Of a stretch of 64,000 nt of DNA, positions 54,636 through 64,000 are shown piece after piece. Numbering within the stretch: position 1 is the first letter of the stretch; each line of letters starts with the position of its first letter. The position numbers and the translations under genes are program-made. Source of the DNA: Porodaedalea pini (Eukaryota > Basidiomycota > Agaricomycetes > Hymenochaetales > Hymenochaetaceae); assembly GCA_002794775.1 (NCBI GenBank), contig NBAY01000003.1, forward strand, positions 1,798,001-1,862,000, in the 5' to 3' direction. The notes under the pieces were generated by a model, which saw only the letters and a list, made by a program, of their open reading frames with translations, was not told the origin of the DNA and did no database searches.

Positions 54636-57600
54636 CTACAGATCTGCATATCCCTCGGATTCATCTCCTCCATCGTCTTCCCCATCTTCGGCTCCAAGGT
54701 ATGTAAACTCGGCACCTTCATCCTCCTCCTCATCTACTTCTTCTTCGCTGTCTTTGTCCTTCTCACTGTCTGAATTCTCTTCATATTCTTTGCCGCTTCC
54801 TTCCTCAACCGCTTCTTCGTGCTCCGGCTGCGTTAGAACGTCCCTCAGAAGACTATCGTTTAAGTGCCAAGTAGCTTTATGTCCAATTCCTCCTCCGCGA
54901 TGTCGCATGAAAGTGTCACGATCAACAAATCTGTTATACTGTAATATTAGAATAGAGCGAAAGAGAAGAAAGAAGAAGGAAACATACATGTTAACATAAT
55001 AATAAAGATAATCTTCATCACCTTCTGACTCCTGGCGAACAAGAGAGCGCGGAAGAAGGTTTCGGGTCCCACCTTGAGTGAAGTGAGGTATTAAATGCGC
55101 TCCTCGAAGAATGAGCTCCGGGTCAATAAACCCAAAGGCTTCAGGGTCCGCATGATTCAAGAATTGTACTTGAGGAAGGCATCTTGCGGAGAATCCATAG
55201 CAGCAATTCGTCTCGACTCGAAACCAGCGTACCCAAGCGAAGTTGATCCTCGTGAAATGCTGGCTAGTCAATCCAGGTCCCGTGTAAGAAACGTCAGCGT
55301 GAAAAAGTCCGATAATCCTTGCATATGCATAGGGATGCTCCGTATCGCCAGAGAGTAGCATGACGTCGGCATGCGTTCGTGGATTGAGTGAGTCCTGTGA
55401 TCGCCGAAGGTCATAAGTAGTATAGTTTATTCTTAATACCTTGTGTTGAAAGAGTCGGTCTTGCTTGATTCGGAGGCCGCATATTTCATCCGGAGTAAAA
55501 GCTTCGTCCTCGTTTCTAGAGAGTACCCGCCCTAATAAATGAGTGCGAAGATCCGACATGAAGTTCTACAGAATTAGATTAGTATAAAAATCATGAAGGA
55601 GCATTCAACAAATACTTACAGTAAGCGCTGGATCTTGCTCGTTTTCATCGAGCCATAAAGATAAATTAATCCAGTATTTTTTTGACGCCGCCATATGATA
55701 GTGTTCATGAGGAGCGGTTTTGGGGAGTGGTTCGGAAGCAGAGAAAGAAAGCGAAGGATTTTTGACATTGTCAGAGCTCTTGGATGCTTCTGCACGAATT
55801 ATTCGAGTCCGTATGTCTCGTAGCCTACGTACGCGACCCTCAAGCCTAGAGACGTCCTTGGCTGCATTCCTCTTGTTTGTTCTCCCAAACATGCGTTTCA
55901 CCCGTTTGTGCTGCGCCTCGCCCTTAAATCAATCAGAATAAGTATATAAATGTCAGAAAGCAAACAGAAATAATAGTTAGCTTACATTCTGTGTGCTAAA
56001 CGAGTCCGTTGTACCGAATCGTCAAATTGCTTCCACATAGCCACCAAGAGCGTGAAACTTGGGAGTATTGATGTTGAGTATCTTCTGTTTCGCAGAGCCT
56101 TGTGCCGCTTTCTCGTCCAGTTTTCTTTGTGCTTTTTGGATCAGTGCGGCTCGGCGACGTCCTCGAGCTGCTATTTCCTTTGCCAGCTCTCGAGTGTCGT
56201 ATGCAGCGCAGACGACGTTCTTGAATAATCGAACGTACCGTCCCAAATAAGTTGTCGTATCTTCAAGGAGTCGTACTGTCGTTTCCGTATGGACTCTAAG
56301 TTTTGCGAGCGCGTGCCAAGTAGCTAGAATGAAAAGAAGATCCAATAAAATCTTGTTATCCCTGTTTGGTAGAAGGCCCTCGAAAACTGGGATAGCGCAC
56401 TAAAGTGCTTGTAAGAGTTGATATACATGTATTATGAATTTTCTTGCCTGAAGCATGTCCTCAAAATCACGAGCCGCAAGCTTTCTCATAGCAGCTGTGT
56501 TGTCCGTAAAGCGCCTTATTGCATTTATTCCGAATGTTGGGGTTTGGCGGTACCTGTATGCTACTAATTAGTTACTGGATAGACGATCTGAAATGTGGAA
56601 TAATGATTCGCATTCTCACCTGAGGTTGAGGATGGGAATACTATCACCTCCTTGCACTACTAGAACTTGCATAAGATGAATAAAGATTGTTTTCCAGACC
56701 CCTAACTCAAACTCGTGCAAAAGGTCTGGAACGAACAAGTCATGAAAGTTGAATCCATGCGGCGCAAGGACAGAAAATGTGTTCTATTAAAAAAAGATTA
56801 GTTAGAGCCCTAATAGTAAAACAAAATGGCGAAAAAGAAACTCACATGTATGGGAATCATCGAACCGTCTTTCACAATGTCTTTTATTTTACTTGATTCG
56901 ACTGGTTTTCCAGACTCAAAGATTAGCTTGCGTGCCCGAGTGATTCTTTCACGCCTCTTGGTGTCGTCTACTCGTTTATGACTTCGCCGCTGTCTGTCGA
57001 CTGTAGTACCGAGTAGATGAATATACTTTCCCTGTATGAAACTCGTAGGGCTTGGGAATGTACCCAAGACCCGAAGAGTGGCGATAAGCATCCTGGTTTG
57101 AATATTAAGTGAAGCTTATCAATATAAGAAAATAACATTTGACTTACTTCTCTGGATAATCAGCTGAATACAGTACGATTCTTGGGAAGAACCGCCGCAG
57201 TACTTTATCAGCGCAAAGAAACGAGGACCCATTTGAGTAGACCTCGAGAAATTCCAGATTAAGAACGACCAAGGTTAAGACCATTTGAAACAGCTCGCGC
57301 TTGAGGTGCGTAAGGAGCTCGGATGAAGCAGCGCGTCCGTATACCTCCCTATATGCATCCTGTATTGAGGCCGGCAGCTATATCATCCAGGCAGAAACAT
57401 TTAAGGCGAGAGAACACACCAATACGAAGCCATTATGGGAATTAGGACGTTAACAGAACGAGAGTGAAGTCAGAAGAAGTTCAGTAGGTGAATTGATAGA
57501 GTATGAACTCACTGATGGGATATATGCTAAATGGTGACAAGTTGGTTCCGTGATTTTTCCGCGCATATACTTTGATTGGCCGCCTAGATACATGTAAAGC

Positions 57601-58908
57601 GGCCAAAGAGAAGCAGTACCAAAGTTTGCTAAGTGTGTCGAGTCTGAGTAAAGCATGATAGGGAGCATGTAGTTCTCAATTTCGTCTTGCTTCGGTAGAG
57701 CTCAGATTTCTTCATGAGCTTCAAGCCAAGAGTCAGATGAATATAACTCTCCATAGACCCGCTCCGGTGAAGAACGATGAGCCGTATTCCAGTACTCTCG
57801 ATACGGTGTATAGTGGAATGGTGGTGCATCGGTATCATCGAGGGCTTTTGCAATCGTTTCTAGCAAAGGGCGATAGAAAATTCCTTCCACTTCGAAATTC
57901 GGAGCCCTGTCTTCATATCTAGAGCGTATCTTGCTATCTTCAGCAGGTAGTTTAATTCTGACCGACCCTTCATGCCAGCCATCTGCAGCAGTAAATGAGT
58001 CTGGATCCTCGGGTTCGTCGTTAAAGCCATCGAGTAGAGCGTTTTCGTGTCTTGAGTTGTAGTTCCTCAAGTCATCTCCATTGAAGTCTGGGTGTAGGAT
58101 GATATTGTGAACAAGTTCATCGACCTCGTCATTCGTCTTCTCTTTTACTTCACGATTTGCCCATTCTGTGATTAAATAGCTCGACGCATTCTTGAATGGA
58201 GCGTATATGTTTGTTACGAGAGTAGGAAGTGATGGCGGCTGCGGTGTCTTTTCAGGAACAGAAAGATTCCGTGAGTCACAAAGGTCTTCGAGGTCGAGGT
58301 ATTCGTCGGGACTTTCATTTGGTTCATCAGGATAAACACGAAACAGGCCGTATTCGTTTGGTATGGTCGTGAAAGATCTGCAAAAAGCTTCCTTTTCAGG
58401 AGATGGAGTGGGAGAAGGGGTAGATGGAATGCGAGGACCAAGCCGAGGCGGTACGAGGTCTAAAAGGTGAGGTAATGAGACGGTTGGGAGGACTGTAGAA
58501 CTTGAAGTGGAAGGTAGGAGATCTATGAAGCGCTTTGGTAATCTCTTTTTGCACTTTGTGCCAGTTGGAAGCTCCACAGGAGTGTCGAAAAGTGCTATTG
58601 ATGAAGGTTCGTATATGTCCGCCAAGTCATCTTGGGTCTCGAGTGGAAATGCTGGCTGTGTCGCTTTAGCTATTAAATTTATGTATTAATGTGCATATAC
58701 GAAGGGAATGAATGAAATAACACTCACTTTTCAACTGCTGCTTCTTTTTTGCAGCATTGGCCATCTCAAGTCGCCTCAGCCTGCTCGTACTGCCCGTACT
58801 GCGCTTCTTGCAGTGGTAACGATGAAGCGAGAGTCCTTTCTTGAGAGGGAAAAATTCACCGCAAGCTTCACAGACAAAATCAGACACTTTGAGCGAGACT
58901 CCTGGCAT
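54636..58908 (-). pseudogene. Plavaka-type (CACTA superfamily) transposase, nearly intact
   Basis: The first exon encodes a C2H2-like finger (VCEACGEFFPLKKGLSLHRYHC). The large second exon has the Plavaka signature: PFKNASSYLITEWANREVK, VHNIILHPDFNGDDLRNY, DGWHEGSVRIKLP and FEVEGIFYRPLLETI. Downstream come MLYSDSTHLANFGTASLWPL (probable catalytic Asp region), LLFILATWHALAKLRVHTET, CAAYDTREL, RFGTTDSFSTQ, HKVLRINYTTYDLRRSQDS and LRGAHLIPHF, and the protein ends in a very acidic tail. Two in-frame TGA codons break it, at 57702-57704 (before ALPKQDE) and 56022-56024 (before RFGTTD). The Cys-rich CPRC-type motif expected around 57050 reads PSPTS, which may be real loss. Otherwise the introns and frame are preserved, so inactivation looks recent. 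Element ends were not found. Confidence 0.85.
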
Positions 58909-59127
58909 CTAGAAAGCTTTTCCAGTTTTGTTTTCGGGAGGTTGTGGATGTGAAGTTGAAGTTGGAGTGTAAGAACTTCCGAGAGCGCGCAGCGCACAGG
59001 CGCGTAACAGACGCGCTGCACGCCATTAATTGCACCCACGTGACCGTACAGTACTTATTGAGAACTGGACCAACTTCCCCCCCAACGTCTTTGCCTCCTA
59101 CTGTCAAGTCACCCTTTGTCCATCAAA

Positions 59128-60909
59128 ATGCCGTTTGTACGCATAGCTGCCCACAACAACCGCCGCTCCAGTCCAGCTCCACCGGCCTCGAGCCAGCCAC
59201 CGGTCCGCAATTTGGACTCAACCCTGCAAGTGTCGTCCCCTACGCAAAACGGGGACGGTGAGCACCCGGCCAAACGTCGAAGGCTCATCCTAGAGGAGCT
59301 TAGGACCCGTAAGGGAAGGGCCAAGACACGCAAGTGAGTGTATTTTAATCTAGTTGCCTATTTACTGACATTCTTTAAAAGGCAGAAGGATTCGACCATT
59401 GGTCGAATCCTTCAGTTTGCCCAGTTCATTCGGTGGGGCATAGACCTTTGGGTCTATGTTCCACAGGTCATGAATGTCGGGCTTGCGTGGGATATCATCG
59501 AGCAGTACAAAGTGATGGACGAGACAGACGAACACTATGACGAGCAGGAGAAAATGAAGGCAGAGGCGGTTCTTGAGACTTGGTGAGTACATAATTGACT
59601 ATATGCGTACTTTCACTAACAAAAATCCTGGGTATATCAGCGCGAAGGACAAAGACGCTCTCCTCAAGGCGTATAAGGGTATCATGTCCCTTTATTCTGA
59701 GCACACGGAGTTCATTGCAGGGCTCGACGACGAGGAGAGTGAGGAGTTCTGGCGAAAGGTGCGTGCCTCGGTCTCCTACTTTCTGTCTTTCGCTGATTCT
59801 CTCACACTGTTCTAGGTCAATTCTTTTGTGGAACAGGGGCGGTACAATGACACGGCGAGTATCAAGATGGCGGCGCACAAATACGTCCTCAAATCGGGAC
59901 ATCTATCGCCGCCGATCGAGGACATGGACAAGGCAATGCGCGGGACGAGCCATCCGCAACTTTTGCGGATGATTGTACCTATGTCTGTCCTGCACAAGTA
60001 CGGTGAATCAGACGGGTATGTAACTGGTACACGCTGTATGAATGACAGTACATTCTACAGCGTGTACTGATAGCCACTTATTTTTTTATCAATCTCTCGT
60101 TTCGCTTCACTCATTAATCATTTGTTATAACAGATTCGCGGATGCCGTGAAGTCAAAGAAGTACAAAATAAACCATAAATCCCCTCCCGTGTTTCTCTAC
60201 GACATCGAGCAGTGGGACCCAGAAGAACTGGATTGCGGCCTTCTAAAGGGCCATTTCATTGTTAGAGTAAGTTATTCAATTTCATTCGTTATCGCTTCTC
60301 GACTAATGATATAAAATACATAGATCTTGCGGCATATATTCACAAGCCCGTCTTCCGCAAAGTCTGAGCCTGGTAAGAAGGGAAGGGCGACAAGAGCGAG
60401 TAACGCGAATATCGTAGGGCAGAAGGAGGTCACTCCTGAGATGATTGCGTATGCTTGTGTGCAGGTAAGTCTACAAGCACAACTATCATTCTAATTTAAT
60501 TTATTCTTTTCTTCGACGCAGGCGCGTTTTTTTATCTGCAAACTTGAAGTCTTCGGCGAGATCGACGAAGACTTCAACATGAAGGCTTTTTATTACGGTG
60601 TCATCAAGCTGTTTGAGGACCTCGAATCCCCGTGGGTGAAAGAGACTCTTGCTTGGTGGAATGAGTAAGATCAGTTTTATTTATTAATTCTCATTTGAAG
60701 TAGTAAATTACATGGCTCATAGACAAGTATTCGGAACACGTGAAGAAGAGGACGAAGAGGACGAGGACGACGAGGACGACGAGACGTCCTTTGCGAACAT
60801 CCTGGATGCACGAAAGGCTCGTGAAGCCGCGCGCGTGCAAGACAGGCTCGGATCTCAAACTCAAGAGGACTCTCAGTACAACGAAAACGTGTTCGGCGAT
60901 GACACCTGA
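59128..60909 (+). CDS. DUF6698 family protein, intact, eight exons
   Basis: Exons 59128-59333, 59382-59582, 59641-59758, 59816-60015, 60134-60266, 60324-60464, 60522-60664 and 60723-60909 join with every phase matching, giving 442 residues. I recognise the agaricomycete DUF6698 layout: an N-terminal low-complexity part with a basic patch (PAKRRRLILEELRTRKGRAKTRK-type), helical segments (QFAQFIRWGIDLWVYVPQV), then GLLKGHFIVRILRHIFTSPSS, ASNANIVGQKEVTPEMIAYA and ETLAWWNEQVFG, and an acidic C-terminal linker. The function is unknown. The family is expanded in mushrooms and often lies near mobile DNA. The start was chosen for its position about 220 bp from the divergent Plavaka gene and because upstream frames contain stops. 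No damage is seen. A perfect 29-bp palindrome lies in exon 2. Confidence 0.85.
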
Positions 60910-60984
60910 ACTTCTCTGGTCTGCTCTCCAATACTACTTTCCACAGTACGCTCATCCTAAGCCCACAGATCAGTACGCTAACAT

Positions 60985-61075
60985 CTCAATCTCAACCTCA
61001 ACCTCAACCGCTCAACCGCTCAACCACTCAACCGCTCAACCACTCAGCCTCTCAGCCTCAACCTCAACCTCAGTT
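60985..61075. repeat. CTCAACC-rich simple repeat
   Basis: Overlapping variants of TCAACC, CTCAACCG and CTCAGCCT run for about 90 bp in the 3' flank of the DUF6698 gene. It is a degenerate minisatellite. It is not the canonical fungal telomere repeat TTAGGG/CCCTAA. Confidence 0.75.
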
Positions 61076-62364
61076 CTTCGTCTGACCCGAACATTGATGA
61101 CTGCCGCTCACACTGTACCTTTTTTGCTCAACATGTCTTACTGTCGTTTACTGGCCTCTGACGCTCAGCGCAACCGTTCTGCTCTGCTTTCGACTTCGTT
61201 ATTGTCGGACTCATGTAAATAATAGATGTTCAGTTGATACGATAAGGAAGAATAAAGCAAATGAAAATTTAATCGGCTTGTTATATCTTACATTGGACTT
61301 GTTAGTCTTTTATTTGCCTAATATGAAATAATAAGTCAAAGGAATGCAAATAGGGACTGTGAGGCTATATACTGCCTTATATACCTTACCATCTACTAAC
61401 ACACTTGTAACCGTAAGTAAGTATGATTATCGTATGTAAGAAACGAGGTTCAAAACATACAATTATGCATGTTGAGAAGTGCCGATCAGCATTATATATC
61501 TTGGCAAGGTTTATTCGTCATTTGTCTTCTGGCCATAACTTGTCGTTACTTGTCAGAAAAGAGGTTCAATAAATATCCTTTTATATTATTTAGATTTTTT
61601 ACATCTTTTATACACATATATGCTAGTCTAAGACTTTGGCCTTTTTCCTGATGATGCTAACAAGCTGTTTCTGCCGGTGTGCCAGGCATGAAATATGAGC
61701 TGAAGCGTGTCGACGCGACGACACGACGACGCGATTCCCTATATGCTATCACGTGAGCGCTCTCTCTGGCCTGTCGACCCCTACTTCTGCAAAATTCATC
61801 ACCAGCAACTCACTCAGAATCCCGCTAACTTTTCTAATGAATCTCATTTTTTTAAAGCTAAACTTGACTTTGTCTTGAGGAATTTTATTTAAAAAAATAA
61901 TTCATTGTGAAATGCTTGATTCTCTTATTAAGTCAGTTGAATTTCAATGAATATTGTATTTATTAAAAATCCCTCAAGACAAATCAAAGATATATTCATT
62001 TATTGTTATATAGACATTTTTACTGATTTATTTCAGAGCTGCGGATGCAGCAACGGAAGTGGCGGAAAAGCGAGCATTTCTTCGGTCAACTTTTTTCCCA
62101 GCTCCGACCGCGGCATTGGATGCCGCAGGCCGTGGGAATGCACGCTTTTCACTCGAGCAATGCCGATCCCCATTCAAAGGAGTGGTTTCCGTGTCATAAA
62201 GCCTGTTTTTTTCTTGCCTTCAAATCAATTTCACTTGCACACTTCAAGGCTCAAAAAAATTCATGTAGATACTTTCGATATGGATCTCCACATTAATGTA
62301 AAAATTTAGCAAAAAACTGTTGTGTAGACATTTTGCGGAAGGAATCCAAGTTGGTGTTCAAAGG

Positions 62365-62463
62365 ACGCGTCTTTGACTGTATGAAAAAGGCTGTAATGGC
62401 CGTTATGTATTCAGTGATTTACAAATTGCTTTAGCGCGTCTGGCCACAGACGCGTCGACGCGT
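62365..62463 (+). promoter_or_regulatory. MluI cell-cycle boxes upstream of POL31
   Basis: ACGCGT occurs at 62365-62370, 62450-62455 and 62458-62463, the last two separated by 2 bp and only 26-39 bp from the proposed POL31 start. In ascomycete yeasts, ACGCGT is the MBF site that drives G1/S expression of DNA replication genes, POL31-type genes among them. Use of the same site here is inference. Confidence 0.5.
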
Positions 62464-62488
62464 TCCTCCCACTTTTTCGTTTACCACC

Positions 62489-64000
62489 ATGTCGATATGC
62501 GAGCCCTTGTACGTACTTCCCACAGAGAGAAAACTTCTCATCCGCTCAGATTATGATTTTATCTAGACCAGCTCTAGATTCTATCCAACGAGGAGAATGT
62601 ACCCAGATTGACCTTCCCGCCGAAACACCGTCTTTTCTACTCGGTGCCGACCATAAATCATATAGACACCAATTCTCAAGCATTTATTTCGCTCGACTCA
62701 CACTTTTGAAGAATGTCGTGGAGCAAAAGGCGAGAGAGAGATGGAGAGGGTTGCGTGGTGAGCATAGGAATTCGACTATTAAATAGCCACGTCCTCATTT
62801 GATTTCTGTAGGCTCACCGCCTCTTGTGCCTCGTGTGCTGGACGTTGTAAAATCTCAGGTCTGCTTTATTGTCGGAACTGTCTACCTGGACATGCCTCAG
62901 AAGCCAAATGTCCTGGAGGACGTCGGGCGCGATGTACGTATTTCTTTAGTCCTTCACCTCGGTTAGTCTCTGACCTACCATACCTCCAGCGCTATCTTCC
63001 GGAACCTGTCCCTCGCGAAAAATATCTCTCTACTGAAGACGAAATTGTGCTTGAAGATGATTCGGGGCGGGTACAGCTCGTCGGGGAAGCATTGCGACGA
63101 GTCATCGACGACTCGCTATCCGAGGGAGAGGCAATTGAAGGCAGTCAGAATGGTTGGGGAAATGTGCTCGTGACAGGTGTAATCATGGCAGCTCTCGGTC
63201 GAGAGACTTCTTCAGGTGCATTTGAGGTCAAGGATGTCTGCTTTCCTGGGATGGCACCCATGCTTTACAAAAGTCTGGATACCGATGAAGGCATGGAAGT
63301 AGACGGTAAGCTTGCCTTGTCTCTCAATCAGTTGGATGACTTTAGCTTATTCCTATTCTTCATTATTTAAGCCGAGTCACAAGATGAATGGGTTGCTGTC
63401 ATATCTGGTCTTGAGATGGGTCCAGAGTCAGCTGCAGATCCTCAAGTTCAAGCGCTCGTAGAGTATCTAAGCGCTGAGGGCGGGGCGCAAGAAGATTCCA
63501 TACCTCAGATATCGCGATTGATCATAGCCGGCAACTCCCTAGCACCTGTAGCAGCGACATCGGACACCAAACCTACTGTAATCGAGACTGGCTCTAAATC
63601 TGTGAGTGCCTCGTCACACCAGATTCGTCAGTTTGACGCTTTACACGTACGGTCTCATAGAAACGATTCGGTCAAGAAGCATCTAACTTCTCCCCGGTTC
63701 CTACGAATACACTCGGCGACTTTTTATACGATATCGCAAATGTGATGCCCGTTCACCTACTTGCAGGCGCAAGAGATCCTTCTGGCACCCTTCTTCCCCA
63801 ACAGGCACTTCCGCGTGCGATGTTCGGGGACGTCAAAACGTTCGAGAATTTCACTTGCGAGACCAATCCGGTATGGCTTGGCTTTGGCAAAAGCTCCTTA
63901 GGCTCCCCGCAGAAGAATGCGCAGCGGCGCTCGATGTTTGTGCACTCGGGCCAAGCAATTGAGGATATGTATAGATACGTGCCTTCGCCACCGACGACGC
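62489..64000 (+). CDS. pol31: DNA polymerase delta small subunit, 5' part (runs off window)
   Basis: The protein is the B-subunit of DNA polymerase delta (POL31/cdc1/POLD2), an essential non-catalytic subunit bound to the catalytic subunit in the nucleus. It is recognised from SYRHQFSSIYFARLTLLK near the N-terminus, the OB-fold segment VCFIVGTVYLDMPQKPNVLED, WVAVISGLEMG, and in the phosphodiesterase-like domain HLLAGARDPSGTLLPQQALP followed by TNPVWL near 63750-63900. The metallophosphatase residues are lost in eukaryotic B-subunits. The proposed start is ATG 62489 with a first intron (GTACGT…TATCTAG) giving frame-consistent joining at 62571; an alternative start is ATG 62553. Introns are short. 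The 3' end is beyond 64000. No stops are seen. Confidence 0.88.

Larger units (their letters stand above)
60910..62488. other. Interval without gene between DUF6698 and POL31
   Basis: It begins with a simple repeat rich in CTCAACC (about 60985-61075). It is AT-rich from 61230 to 62040, then has a dispersed-repeat fragment with GTGGGAATGCACGC (62045-62145) and the POL31 upstream region with ACGCGT boxes. I see no gene I can support. Confidence 0.45.

Noticed and set aside
54532..54999. Plus-strand Ser-rich protein
   Set aside because: It is the complement of the acidic Glu/Asp tail of the Plavaka transposase.
60985..61075. Telomere-like repeat (CTCAACC)
   Set aside because: The unit is irregular and is not CCCTAA; it is short and beside an ordinary gene.

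Overview
The window is from a filamentous basidiomycete, most likely a mushroom-forming agaricomycete. The genes are broken by many 45-130 nt GT-AG introns, and the transposon families (KDZ, Plavaka/CACTA, chromodomain Gypsy, TA-flanked foldback elements) and lineage-specific families (for example DUF6698) are typical of that group. About two thirds of the window is mobile DNA or its remains. Identifications rest on reading translations by eye against remembered families; nothing was searched.

The strongest feature is a 16.5-kb element at 6018-22553. It has terminal inverted repeats of about 6.3 kb (6018-12318 and 16142-22553) and lies inside the reverse transcriptase gene of a decayed Gypsy retrotransposon (5762-6017 and 22554-24660, 3' LTR 24671-25110). 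It is flanked by a perfect 8-bp target duplication, TTTATCAA, at 6010-6017 and 22554-22561. Each arm carries the same mosaic of host-gene fragments with introns kept: the 3' part of FAS2, the N-terminal part of a Pho85-type cyclin, part of ribosomal protein S6, and the middle and C-terminal parts of HSP90. The unique centre holds two degraded C48 (Ulp1-like) peptidase modules and no recognisable transposase. Arrays of TGGGNNNNCCCA palindromes lie near the tips. A smaller sequence just upstream, ending at 5761, has a similar terminus and a related palindrome array.

Region by region: 115-3731 is a multi-exon coiled-coil protein gene of unknown function. 4660-25110 is nested mobile DNA. 25113-26187 is a TA-flanked foldback element touching the LTR. 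26873-32285 is ordinary host DNA with two minus-strand genes, a single-pass membrane protein and HID1. 34499-37527 holds two unknown minus-strand genes. 39220-47331 holds a gag-like remnant, an Spt5-like KOW pseudogene and a KDZ transposase pseudogene. 47716-49953 holds two more TA-flanked foldback elements. 50670-53860 is an expanded agaricomycete family with a possible DDE-like core, and 54636-58908 is a nearly complete Plavaka transposase. 59128-60909 is an intact DUF6698 gene. 62489-64000 is the start of POL31 (DNA polymerase delta small subunit), preceded by MluI cell-cycle boxes.

Many mobile or mobile-like reading frames are long and otherwise intact but broken by TGA where the context suggests arginine CGA. 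The host genes HID1, DUF6698 and POL31 show none. This pattern fits CpG deamination of silenced repeats.
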